Source of the DNA: Cyclobacteriaceae bacterium
Lineage (GTDB): Bacteria > Bacteroidota > Bacteroidia > Cytophagales > Cyclobacteriaceae
Assembly: GCA_028278225.1 (NCBI GenBank)
Contig: JANQEU010000007.1
Coordinates: forward strand, 1 to 36,683
Length of the DNA stretch: 36,683 bases
Direction: 5' to 3'
Positions 13,576 to 22,011 of this stretch are shown in pieces. Below the pieces are notes generated by a model that saw only the letters and a list, made by a program, of their open reading frames with translations, searched no databases and was not told the DNA's origin. The position numbers and the translations under genes are program-made. The first letter of the stretch is position 1. Each line of letters opens with the position of its first letter.

Positions 13576-15603
13576 TTACTCCTCTTCCAGATACCTGTCA
13601 AACCAGGCAATGGTATGCGCAACCTTTGTGATAAGCTGACTGGGCCGGTTGGAAATATTGTGATAAGAGCCCGGTATTTCCACCAGTGCCGTAGGGATCT
13701 TTCTCAGCTTTAGCGCGTGATACAACTGCTTCGCCTCCGAAAGAGGTGTCCTGAGGTCTGCCATACCTACCATAACCAGGGTGGGTGTTTCGACATCTCC
13801 TACAAGTGATATGGGAGAAAACTTCCAGTAATTTTCAAAATTCTCCCAGGGCTGACCCGGATAACGATAATCGGCGTACCCATAATAATTATCGGCCACA
13901 AGTGTTTTGCTGATCCAGTTCATTACAGGCTTAACCACGGAAGCAGCCTTAAAACGGTTGTTTTTTCCAATGATCCAGGCAGTCATGATTCCTCCGGCAC
14001 TTCCACCGGTAACAAACAGCTTGCTTTCATCGATATAGCCTTTCGCTATCATGGCATCTACACCATCCATTACATCCTGATAGTCATCACCCGGATAGTT
14101 ATTGTACAGCAGGTTTCCAAACTCTTCACCATAGCCGGTGCTCCCTCTCGGATTAGGATAGAAAACAACATAACCTGCGGTAGCATACAGTTGCATCTCC
14201 GGTGAGAAGCGATCACCGTAATTGGCAATCGGTCCCCCATGGTTTTCGACGATCAAGGGGTATTTGCCGGCAGGATCAAAACCGGGAGGCTTGACGATCC
14301 ATCCCTGGATCTGGCGCTGGTCCACAGTTGATGCGTACCATATCTCTTCCACCTCTCCAAGATCCCTGTAATCAAGCAAATCATTATTCAATGTTGTCAA
14401 CCGCTCAGACGAATTCCCTTTCGTAATGGTTACCACGTCGGAGGGATGGTATGGCGTACAATATGTGTACGCGATCTTACCATTATCGGCAATGGAATAA
14501 GAGCCGCCCCCATAGGGCCTGCCAATAGTCGTCCCACCGACATCATCAGCTACTTTAGTAATTTTGCCCGCCAACGTAGTATAGCCAATCTTTGTATTGC
14601 CCTTATCGTCATACTGGAAGTATAATCCGGCTCCTTTGTTATCCCAGTTTAAACTGCCGATGCTTCGATCAAGGTTGGTGGTAATTTCCTTTTTGCCACT
14701 TCCATCTACATTCATCAGATACAATCTCGTTACCTGGTAGGTTTGAACTTTGTCATCAAATCCCAGGTAGGCGATCTTGCTGCCATCCGGAGACACTACG
14801 GCGCCATAGTCAGGACCATTCCGGTCGGTAAGTGCTGTAATGGTTCCGTCTTCTATATTTAACTTATATAACTCCGAATTTCGAAATTCAAATTCCCAGT
14901 TCTCATTTCTATTGGAGGAAAAGATCAATGATTTACCATCCTTGGTCCATTGTGGGGTTCCGCGATGATGAAAGTCCCCGGATGTCACCTGCCTCGGTGT
15001 CGTGCCTTCGGCAGAAATAACGAAATAATGTGCGTATCCCGGTGTGATATATCCTGAACCATCCTGTTCGTGTTTCAGACGTGTCGTCACCCTGGGTGGG
15101 TCGGCCCATTTTGCGCCTTTCGGTTTTTTCGGTGATTTCACCAATACGGGATTTTTCTCCACTATTTTCATTGAAAAAGCGAGCATTGTTCCATCCGGTG
15201 ACCAGCTTAGCCCCGAGGGCGAGCTCTCCAACTGACTGATCTTCGAAAATTGACCTGAACTGACCCAATAAATGTAAATTTCGCTACCCTCGTCCGTGGA
15301 GCTGACAAAAGCTATCCTGTCTCCTGCCGGTGACCATCTGGGGTTTGACTCCCTTATCTCGCGTGATGTTAGTTTCCGATGACCATTTTCATCAATGATC
15401 CAAATCCTGCCGAATTTACGGTCGGTCATGATATCCATCCCGGTCCTGACATAGACCACCTTTTTCCCATCCGGGGAGATTTGCGGATCAAGCGCAAATT
15501 CCAGCTCAAAAACGTCAAGATCGGAAAAGGAGGGTTTTTCATTTTGAGAATGAGCACTCAATAAGACCGCCAAAGTCAATATGGTGGATAATAATATCTT
15601 CAT
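13576..15603 (-). CDS. Secreted S9 family prolyl oligopeptidase-type peptidase
   Basis: A 675-residue protein with a signal peptide (about 1-19, ending AHSQ). Residues about 30-400 are WD40/TolB-like repeats (SPDGKKVVYVR, SPAGDRIAFVS, SPDGTMLAFS, SPDGSKIAYLG). The C-terminal alpha/beta hydrolase domain (about 430-675) contains the oxyanion NHGGP motif (454-458), Ser535 in GGSAGG, Asp616 and His648, a complete catalytic triad. Such enzymes (DPP IV/acylaminoacyl-peptidase type) trim peptides in the periplasm or outside. The gene is the second of a possible pair, 92 bases after the NAD(P)HX epimerase, though the products are unrelated. Confidence 0.88.
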   Translation of the reverse strand: MKILLSTILTLAVLLSAHSQNEKPSFSDLDVFELEFALDPQISPDGKKVVYVRTGMDIMTDRKFGRIWIIDENGHRKLTSREIRESNPRWSPAGDRIAFVSSTDEGSEIYIYWVSSGQFSKISQLESSPSGLSWSPDGTMLAFSMKIVEKNPVLVKSPKKPKGAKWADPPRVTTRLKHEQDGSGYITPGYAHYFVISAEGTTPRQVTSGDFHHRGTPQWTKDGKSLIFSSNRNENWEFEFRNSELYKLNIEDGTITALTDRNGPDYGAVVSPDGSKIAYLGFDDKVQTYQVTRLYLMNVDGSGKKEITTNLDRSIGSLNWDNKGAGLYFQYDDKGNTKIGYTTLAGKITKVADDVGGTTIGRPYGGGSYSIADNGKIAYTYCTPYHPSDVVTITKGNSSERLTTLNNDLLDYRDLGEVEEIWYASTVDQRQIQGWIVKPPGFDPAGKYPLIVENHGGPIANYGDRFSPEMQLYATAGYVVFYPNPRGSTGYGEEFGNLLYNNYPGDDYQDVMDGVDAMIAKGYIDESKLFVTGGSAGGIMTAWIIGKNNRFKAASVVKPVMNWISKTLVADNYYGYADYRYPGQPWENFENYWKFSPISLVGDVETPTLVMVGMADLRTPLSEAKQLYHALKLRKIPTALVEIPGSYHNISNRPSQLITKVAHTIAWFDRYLEEE

Positions 15604-15695
15604 TTTTTAAATCAATTAAAGGGCCAATTTAGTGATTACCTGCCATTGTGAAATGCAGAATATTGCAGGGAGGGATCTATGTTATTTAAAAGGTC

Positions 15696-16439
15696 TTAGT
15701 CCAACCTTATTATGTCACCATCCTTAAATATCTCTTTGCTAACCTTCAGGCCCAGCCCCGGAAATTCATATAATTCCGGCGGCACACTGATATCACCAAG
15801 ATAAAGCTCTCCCCTGTACTCTTCTGCTTTTTCATCGTACAACCCCCTTTTGGGAAGCGCCAGCGTGAGTGTCGCATCTGCCCGTACGGCCGGATCATGT
15901 ACCCGGCCATTGGCAATATCTATACCGGAGGGAGTATCAAGCGCTAAAACGGGTGTTTCCTGATCATTGATCCAGTGTATTGCTTGCTTAAATGCTCCCC
16001 GGGGATCTCCCTGCAGGCTATAACCAACGATCCCATCGATGATCAATGTGTAATCATCCCTGCCCGACAGGTCATCAACTGATCCAATATTGACCTCCAT
16101 CTTTGTAAGTGTTTCGAGCTGGTGTTGTGGAACGGATGTCATTCGGTCAGGTGAAACAAGGAAAACATCCACCTCGGCATCCCAGGAATTTAAACGCCTC
16201 GCACATACAAGGGCTCCACCGCCATTCCCACCGGGACCGGCTATGATGGCCACTTTATTTCTACCGGAATTTAAATCCAGGAAGCGAAGTCTGGCGAGAA
16301 TTGCAAGACATCTTCCGGCATTTTCCATCATCTGAATTAACTCTATCTGATACTCTTCTTCCATCAGACGATCAACTTCTATCATTTGAGTTGTGGTTAT
16401 AGATGGAATAAATTTCTTATAGTAAGGAATTTGAAACAT
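15696..16439 (-). CDS. nnrE: NAD(P)H-hydrate epimerase (YjeF N-terminal type)
   Basis: The start at 16439 gives 247 residues (MFQIPYYKKF); the longer form from 16502 would overlap the divergent gene. The Rossmann-like epimerase domain shows the phosphate loop AGPGGNGGG (about 67-75) and MMENAGR (about 37-43). The active-site and potassium-binding aspartates lie in IIDGIVGYSL and ALDTPSGID. It repairs the R-epimer of hydrated NAD(P)H so that the dehydratase partner can dehydrate it. Here it is epimerase-only; the YjeF C-terminal dehydratase domain is absent and must be encoded elsewhere. It is a soluble cytoplasmic housekeeping protein. Confidence 0.82.
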   Translation of the reverse strand: MFQIPYYKKFIPSITTTQMIEVDRLMEEEYQIELIQMMENAGRCLAILARLRFLDLNSGRNKVAIIAGPGGNGGGALVCARRLNSWDAEVDVFLVSPDRMTSVPQHQLETLTKMEVNIGSVDDLSGRDDYTLIIDGIVGYSLQGDPRGAFKQAIHWINDQETPVLALDTPSGIDIANGRVHDPAVRADATLTLALPKRGLYDEKAEEYRGELYLGDISVPPELYEFPGLGLKVSKEIFKDGDIIRLD

Positions 16440-16467
16440 ATTTGCCGTAATTGTGTAAAACTCTATA

Positions 16468-16749
16468 ATGACAGTAGCGCAAAATTTAATTTTTCTCATC
16501 ATAATTTCGCAGGTATTAGCAGCAGCCCTGCTGTTTCTCTCATACTATACGGACCGGTCCACCCATGAAAAGCTGGGAAAAGCCAGGTTCATAGCTATCC
16601 CTGCATTCAGGAAAATCGTAAGATTGTTCAGGGAAACGGACAAACCACTGGCAAAGGCCGTGTATCTGTTTAGCCTGATCTTCGTGATCTTCTCATACGT
16701 TGGGATCATCCTGTTATTGATCCATCTCTTCTGGCAGATCACGGGGTAA
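16468..16749 (+). CDS. Small two-TM membrane protein
   Basis: A 93-residue protein with hydrophobic segments at about 5-26 and 66-90, separated by a basic loop (HEKLGKARFIAIPAFRKIVRLFRE). No family is recognised. It begins 28 bases from the divergent start of the epimerase gene, which supports both starts. Composition and the positively charged loop suggest an inner-membrane protein with a cytoplasmic loop. Function unknown. Confidence 0.55.
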   Translation: MTVAQNLIFLIIISQVLAAALLFLSYYTDRSTHEKLGKARFIAIPAFRKIVRLFRETDKPLAKAVYLFSLIFVIFSYVGIILLLIHLFWQITG

Positions 16750-16868
16750 TTGATCCGGGAATCTGAATCCTGATATTGCACTTTTGCGATATCCGCCTTC
16801 TTTTCTATTGGGAATTAATTGCCGGCTCGAGGCGAGATATGGTTAACATGAAGTAAAAACACACAGCA

Positions 16869-17582
16869 TCATTTCGCAGGTGGTGTGGTAGGTCTTACTT
16901 CAATCTTACTGGGCAATGTTCTGGGGTGTATTTTCAAGAGATCTACCACCATCTGACCAATATCTTCGATCTGTATTTTCCAGTTCTCCTCATCCGTCGG
17001 CGTTCTGTTATTGAAATATGTGGATACCGAGCCAGGCATTATCGTTGTGGTCTTGATACCGTAGTTGCGCAAATCCAGCATTACCGCCTGAGTAAATCCG
17101 GTGAGGCCGAACTTGCTGGCATTGTACGCCGATCCACCTGCAAAGAAATTAGTACCCGCCAAACTTGAAATGGTAATGAAATAACCTTTCGAGTTTTTCA
17201 ATGCATTCAGCCCCGCCTTGATCGTGTTAAATACACCGGTGAGGTTGGTATCAATCGTATCATTCCACTGTTCAGTTGTGAGATCGTCAATTGAAGCAAA
17301 ATGGCCTACGCCCGCATTGGCAATCAGTACATCCAGTTTGCCCCATGTCCCTAAAACCATCTCTACGGCTGTCTCTTGTGATTCCAGGCGCTTCACATCA
17401 GATTCCACTCCAATGACATCTCCATATTCTTCAAACTGTTTGCATGCCTGCTGCAGCGTATCCAGTGACCGTCCCGTAATCGCCACCTTCATACCCTCCT
17501 TCAGCATTGACTCAGCAATGCCGAATCCAATTCCCTTTGATCCTCCGGTAATCAGGGCTGTTTTTCCCGCAATGTCAGTCAT
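16869..17582 (-). CDS. Short-chain dehydrogenase/reductase
   Basis: A 237-residue classical SDR. Cofactor motif TGGSKGIG at 12-19, NAG motif (ANAGVG, 88-93), Ser139/140 and Tyr153-x3-Lys157 (AYNASKFG). It resembles FabG-type 3-oxoacyl reductases and many cytosolic alcohol dehydrogenases; substrate cannot be told. It follows the serine hydrolase gene by 32 bases on the same strand. It is not part of the lipid operon, which notably lacks an obvious ketoreductase with the YxxxK motif apart from the epimerase-type protein; whether this SDR serves that pathway is speculation. Confidence 0.8.
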   Translation of the reverse strand: MTDIAGKTALITGGSKGIGFGIAESMLKEGMKVAITGRSLDTLQQACKQFEEYGDVIGVESDVKRLESQETAVEMVLGTWGKLDVLIANAGVGHFASIDDLTTEQWNDTIDTNLTGVFNTIKAGLNALKNSKGYFITISSLAGTNFFAGGSAYNASKFGLTGFTQAVMLDLRNYGIKTTTIMPGSVSTYFNNRTPTDEENWKIQIEDIGQMVVDLLKIHPRTLPSKIEVRPTTPPAK

Positions 17583-17614
17583 TATTTTTCAGCTATTGTT
17601 TTACCAAATTCAGT

Positions 17615-19042
17615 TTATTCGATCTTGGTTGTTTCCAGATTCCAGACTTTGAAGCCGGTTACGGTTTCTCCGTCCAACATGAAAGTGTAGGAAGTACCGC
17701 TTTTCTTGTTAAAAAAAGCCGTATCATTTTCCGGCACCAGGTATACGGGTTCGTCAAACCAGCCTTCCCTTCCTTCAAGTCCCATGTCTTTGATTTTGAT
17801 ATCTACTATCTCCCCCTCCGGAAATCTGTACTTTCCTGTGTACTTCATCCGTTCCTCCTCTGAAAGGTCGACAATGGTTTTCACATCCGGCTCAATTCCC
17901 GGGAGATCATATTCTGTGGCAATCGCCAGCAATACTTCCTGGATGATGCTGCCATTATCTGAGTTGACCATCACCACCACGGCATTCGGAGTGTCCTTCC
18001 AGGCAATCAGTCTGGCCCTGAAACCCTCATCCGCACCACCATGTCCAAAACTGACATCACTTACACCCGGTCCCAAACCATGCCCGTTCATACCTGGTGT
18101 CAGCATTTCATCTACGGTTTCCTTTGTCAGCAATCCGTCTTCTCTCGTCTGAAGGACCTTCTGGATCTCGACAGCCCACAAAATAAGCTGCGAAGGTGTT
18201 GTCCACAAGCCGGCGGCGGCCATTTCAGGGTAGATCGGCCACTTTCCCTCCACTTCATCTCCATTTCTTCTGTACCCCGTCGCTGCAATACCGTGAAATT
18301 TTCCCGGAAGCGGATTTTCAAATGTACTTTCGGTCATTCCCAAAGGATCCAGCACATTCATCTTCATAATCCCGGGGAATGGGCTTTTCTCAAGGTCGGT
18401 TATCATTAGTTGCATAATGGTGTACCCGCCGCCTGAATACATCCAGCTTTCACCCGGCTCCTTATATACACGTACGGAATCCGTATTGCCTTTTCCATCA
18501 AGGACTTCTACCGCCGTGGGTATGGTATCTCCTTTGTCGTATCCCGGGAAACCCCAGACGGTCAATCCGGCAGTGTGATTAAGGATGCGACGGATAGTTA
18601 CCTTTTCATTGGTTGTAAACTCATTGTCAGGAACCTTCCAGCTTGCCAGGTATTCATTGACATCCTCATCAATATCGATAATTCCCTGCTCGGACAGCTG
18701 ATGCGCCCTGGTAGCGGCTACAGGTTTACTTATGGATCCAGCCAAAAACATGGTTTCCACATCAACTTTCCGGTTCTCAGCACTATCAGCCATGCCGTAT
18801 CCCCTGGCCCACTCAATCTCTCCATTATTTACAACTGCTATACTTACTCCCGGTATTCCCAATTCTCTCAATCGCTCTTCGATATTGTAGGTTGGCACCT
18901 CCTCTCCTTCAATCTGGAGGTTGGGCTGGAGACCATTTTCGATTCTTTTTATCCGGTCTTCTATTTCTCTCCTGGCTGTATCTTTCTTTGGTCCGCAGTA
19001 ACATAATACAATGGCAATGGCAAACAAACTGAAATAACGCAT
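17615..19042 (-). CDS. Class C beta-lactamase-like serine hydrolase lipoprotein
   Basis: A 475-residue lipoprotein (hydrophobic start, LCYC with Cys16 as acylated residue). The SxxK motif is S103-I-S-K106, the second motif is Tyr202-Ser-Gly (YSG rather than YSN), and the third is HGG in SFGHGGADEG. These three motifs define the serine-dependent penicillin-binding-protein/esterase family. A C-terminal extension of about 110 residues forms a beta-rich domain seen in Bacteroidota members. The YSG variant argues for an esterase or D-amino peptidase rather than a true beta-lactamase. Periplasmic or surface location. Confidence 0.82.
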   Translation of the reverse strand: MRYFSLFAIAIVLCYCGPKKDTARREIEDRIKRIENGLQPNLQIEGEEVPTYNIEERLRELGIPGVSIAVVNNGEIEWARGYGMADSAENRKVDVETMFLAGSISKPVAATRAHQLSEQGIIDIDEDVNEYLASWKVPDNEFTTNEKVTIRRILNHTAGLTVWGFPGYDKGDTIPTAVEVLDGKGNTDSVRVYKEPGESWMYSGGGYTIMQLMITDLEKSPFPGIMKMNVLDPLGMTESTFENPLPGKFHGIAATGYRRNGDEVEGKWPIYPEMAAAGLWTTPSQLILWAVEIQKVLQTREDGLLTKETVDEMLTPGMNGHGLGPGVSDVSFGHGGADEGFRARLIAWKDTPNAVVVMVNSDNGSIIQEVLLAIATEYDLPGIEPDVKTIVDLSEEERMKYTGKYRFPEGEIVDIKIKDMGLEGREGWFDEPVYLVPENDTAFFNKKSGTSYTFMLDGETVTGFKVWNLETTKIE

Positions 19043-19113
19043 GTGAATTCAAAAGGGATGTTTGGTGTAAGATAATCAACTCCTGCCTCAGGGATCGGGT
19101 TGAGATTTAATTT

Positions 19114-19767
19114 CTACCCGACTCCTGAGATCCTTTCATACATCTTCACGTGCCACGGAAATGCAATGGTCCCACCGACCAGTCTGAATCCCTTTGATTC
19201 AATGAATTGGTGTACTTGTCCAGGCGGGTGAATATATGTCCGGAAAGGATTGTTGGTGACTTTCATATAAATGGCAGCTATTTCCGATAGAAACCTCGAG
19301 ATTATCCCGCCAATTGGAAATGACAAAGCGATCACTTTATTTGATTTGGATATGGCATTTCCCAACAATACCTCGTAATCAGGATAGCAACATATCACTT
19401 TGTCAAGTGTAACAAAATCATGCTCACTGACTTCCCCGTACAGATCATTAAAGTCACCATGCAAATACTTTGTCCTGTCCTGCCAGTTGTTATCTGTGCC
19501 AAATGCGGAAGCAACCTCGATATATCCACCTGATGCATCCACATCCGTTGTTTCGGAAGCACCATTTTTCAAAAAATGCCATTGGATAGCACCCACACCC
19601 CCTCCAATATCAAGAAGGGTCGAGTCTTTTAATTCATACTGTGAAATAAGTTCTATTATCTTCTTGGTTGCTCCCCCGGACCCTTTTTTACGATAGGATC
19701 TTAGTTCTTTTCTGGCAGATTTGATGTCAAAAAATTGATCGGCACCACAGCAATGTCTGCAAGTCAT
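19114..19767 (-). CDS. Class I SAM-dependent methyltransferase
   Basis: A 217-residue cytoplasmic protein. Motif I LLDIGGGVGAIQ (51-62) binds S-adenosylmethionine; post-motif aspartates lie in ETTDVDASGGYI. The N-terminus has three cysteines (MTCRHCCG), suggesting a metal or redox site. The layout resembles small-molecule methyltransferases of the BchM/UbiG kind. The substrate is unknown. It is divergent from the small lipoprotein at 19846 with 78 bases between them; no promoter could be assigned. Confidence 0.75.
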   Translation of the reverse strand: MTCRHCCGADQFFDIKSARKELRSYRKKGSGGATKKIIELISQYELKDSTLLDIGGGVGAIQWHFLKNGASETTDVDASGGYIEVASAFGTDNNWQDRTKYLHGDFNDLYGEVSEHDFVTLDKVICCYPDYEVLLGNAISKSNKVIALSFPIGGIISRFLSEIAAIYMKVTNNPFRTYIHPPGQVHQFIESKGFRLVGGTIAFPWHVKMYERISGVG

Positions 19768-19845
19768 GACTTAAAGTTGACCAGATTCAAATTAATTCAA
19801 CACTCACTTTCACAAACAATTGTAAATCCTTCCTAATTTAAGGAC

Positions 19846-20280
19846 ATGAAAAGTCTATACATACTCTGTATTTGCGTGTTTGCCATTGGTTGTAGCAAGC
19901 AGAAAATTGATCCGGAAGACATAAAACAAGAGATTCTTCAGGCTGAAACTGAGTTTGATAAAATGGCCAACGAGGTAGGTATCAAAGAAGCGTTCATCGC
20001 TTTTGCCGCTGATGACGCGGTGCTCAATCGAAATCGTGACGTAGTAGTAGGGAAAGCCGCAATAGCAGCTTTCTACGAAAACCAATCCGATCAAAAAGCC
20101 ACACTTACCTGGAAGCCGGATTTTGTTGACGTTTCAGCCTCCGGGGATCTGGGGTATACTTACGGCAAATACACCTATGTGACCTATGACTCCCTGGACA
20201 ATAGCCGGGAAATAAAAGGTATTTTTCATACTGTCTGGAAACGTCAGGACGACGGATCATGGAAGTATGTTTATGATTAG
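19846..20280 (+). CDS. Small lipoprotein with NTF2-like (DUF4440/SnoaL) fold
   Basis: A 144-residue lipoprotein with lipobox FAIGC (Cys16). The body matches the NTF2-like pattern: an N-terminal helix (EFDKMANEVGIKEAFIAFAADDAVL), VVGKAAIAAFYE and a C-terminal sheet (DLGYTYGKYTYV, GIFHTVWKRQDDGSWKYVYD) typical of DUF4440 proteins. These bind or transform small ligands; no catalytic set is clear. The gene is directly followed by dispersed repeats. Confidence 0.75.
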   Translation: MKSLYILCICVFAIGCSKQKIDPEDIKQEILQAETEFDKMANEVGIKEAFIAFAADDAVLNRNRDVVVGKAAIAAFYENQSDQKATLTWKPDFVDVSASGDLGYTYGKYTYVTYDSLDNSREIKGIFHTVWKRQDDGSWKYVYD

Positions 20281-20289
20281 TCCCTGAAT

Positions 20290-20541
20290 GTCATTTCGAC
20301 CGAAGGGAGAAATCTATTTATTTCAGTAAAGACGAAACTCTCTCTAGTCGAACACCTCTGGTCGAACACCTCCAGTCGAGCATCTCTGGTCGAGTACCTC
20401 TGGTCGAGTACCTCATATCGTCGAGATTCCTGGAATATGAATTTTGAAAATATCACATACAGTACAAAAAGTAAAAGTCATTTCGACCGAAGGGAGAAAT
20501 CTATTCAGGATAGTTATGAGATCTTTCCTGCGTTCGGATGA
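20290..20541. repeat. Dispersed GTCATTTCGACCGAAGGGAG-type elements
   Basis: The same 29 bases, starting GTCATTTCGACCGAAGGGAG, occur at 20290-20318 and at 20477-20505. The second copy is followed at 20519-20541 by a degraded inverse arm (GAGATCTTTCCTGCG, TTCGGATGAC), making a long hairpin. This motif looks like the dispersed intergenic palindromes common in Bacteroidota chromosomes. No gene is seen in the whole 277-base gap. Confidence 0.65.
20347..20416. repeat. Five 14-bp tandem repeats
   Basis: Five consecutive 14-base units start at 20347, 20361, 20375, 20389 and 20403. The first is GTCGAACACCTCTG and the others differ at one to four positions, all keeping GTCGA. The array sits between the two dispersed palindromes. 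Confidence 0.85.
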
Positions 20542-20557
20542 CTTTTAAAAGTGCAAA

Positions 20558-21874
20558 TTATCCTTCCGCCTGAATTTGTCTTGCTATTTCCTGTACTTCA
20601 TCGAGCACTCTTAGCAGATTGCCACTCCAGAGCATTCCGATTTGCTCTTCGGAATACCCTCGTCGAACCAGTTCCAGCGTAACATTAAAGGTCTCCGATG
20701 CATCTTCCCATCCATAGACGCCCCCGCCCCCGTCAAAATCGGAGCTGATACCTACGTGCTTGAGGCCAATCTTACCCACCAGGTAGTCTATATGGTCTGC
20801 AAAGTCCGAGACATCCACCGGCGGAGCTACGGGATGAACTTCCTCCTCAATTAAAGGTTTGGCCTTTTCACGTATTTCAATGTACTTATCCCTGTAAGCA
20901 TTTCTCTCAGCTGTCTCCATCTTCCTGACTTCCGACCATTGCAATATTTCGAATCCCTCCTCTTCTGCGATTCTCGAAACTACTTCTCTCGCCTTTTCAT
21001 TGTACGCATCGTGCTTGACTTTATTGACATAGCTTTTAAAAGCCACCGTCTGTATCACTCCTCCATTCTCCTTCAACATCATCAATTCTTCATCATCCAT
21101 ATTACGGCTGACATCGTTCAACGTCCTTGCCGCAGAATGTGAAGCAATCACCGGTGCCCTGGACAAACGCATCATTTCCATGTTTGCAGCCTTGGATGGA
21201 TGAGAAAGATCAACCATCATCCCCCACTTATTCATTTCAGCAATGACTTCCCTGCCAAGGTCGCTCAAGCCACCATGTAACCAGACGCTGTCCCGCTCAC
21301 CTGTATTCGAATCACATAATTGACTATGGCCATTATGAGCGAGGGACATGTATCTGGCACCGCGGTCATAGAATTCTTTGATCCTGGAGATGTCCTCCCC
21401 CATCGGATACCCATTCTCAATGCCGATCATGGCTACTTTTTTCCCGGACGCAGCTATCCTCCTGACATCAACTGAAGTAAGTGCCAGCTCAATGCGATCC
21501 GGAGCGATTTCGTTGCACAGTCTGTGAATGGCCTCGAACTTGTCATTCGCATTTTCATAGGCCTTCGCGAAACCTTCCTCCGTTAATTCACCCTGGCCGG
21601 TATAAACAACGAACCAGGCAACGTCAAGACCCCCTTCTTCCATTTTTGGAAGATTGACCTGTGTAGATAGTCGCTGCGTATAGTTGGTTTCCTCTGTAAA
21701 GTTCGATGTACTAATGTCATCGTGGGTATCCAGTGTTATTATACGCTCATGGACGCCTTTAGCGTATGCCACCAATTCTTCTTCTGACATTTCTTCCACC
21801 GTTTTTTCTTTGGGCGCCTGACAGCCCACCAGGTACAACATGATTACGGCAAACAAACTGACTACTCTATTCAT
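20558..21874 (-). CDS. Membrane dipeptidase (peptidase M19) lipoprotein
   Basis: A 438-residue lipoprotein (LVGC, Cys18). The binuclear zinc site of renal-dipeptidase-like amidohydrolases is visible: His51 and Asp53 in DTHDDIS, bridging Glu153 in GIENGYP, His225 in DLSHPS and His246 in ASHSAAR; the final acid lies in GISSDFDGGGG near the C-terminus. It would cleave dipeptides, including D-amino-acid ones, in the periplasm. An insertion of about 60 residues (roughly 285-350, helical and charged) precedes the last motif, as in other Bacteroidota members. It stands alone, 137 bases from the permease gene. Confidence 0.87.
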   Translation of the reverse strand: MNRVVSLFAVIMLYLVGCQAPKEKTVEEMSEEELVAYAKGVHERIITLDTHDDISTSNFTEETNYTQRLSTQVNLPKMEEGGLDVAWFVVYTGQGELTEEGFAKAYENANDKFEAIHRLCNEIAPDRIELALTSVDVRRIAASGKKVAMIGIENGYPMGEDISRIKEFYDRGARYMSLAHNGHSQLCDSNTGERDSVWLHGGLSDLGREVIAEMNKWGMMVDLSHPSKAANMEMMRLSRAPVIASHSAARTLNDVSRNMDDEELMMLKENGGVIQTVAFKSYVNKVKHDAYNEKAREVVSRIAEEEGFEILQWSEVRKMETAERNAYRDKYIEIREKAKPLIEEEVHPVAPPVDVSDFADHIDYLVGKIGLKHVGISSDFDGGGGVYGWEDASETFNVTLELVRRGYSEEQIGMLWSGNLLRVLDEVQEIARQIQAEG

Positions 21875-22011
21875 AAGCTGAAGTGTTGGAAAGACGCAAA
21901 CCTATTGGTTTTCTTGTCATTATTAAGTGAGATTACACGGATGGTTTTGAAAGGCTATGAATCGCATGACAGGATAGCGTCCGCCCACCTTCCACCAAAA
22001 CCGTACCTCAA

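Noticed and set aside
16440-16502. Longer start of NAD(P)HX epimerase at 16502
   Set aside because: The extension is unlike the family and overlaps the divergent small membrane protein gene.
16869-17582. The SDR at 16869 as the missing ketoreductase of the lipid operon
   Set aside because: It is 7 kb away in an unrelated gene pair and its substrate is unknown, so only speculation would support it.
20347-20416. CRISPR array
   Set aside because: Units are contiguous 14-mers with no spacers and there are no cas genes. The array at 36495-36683 is rejected for the same reason.
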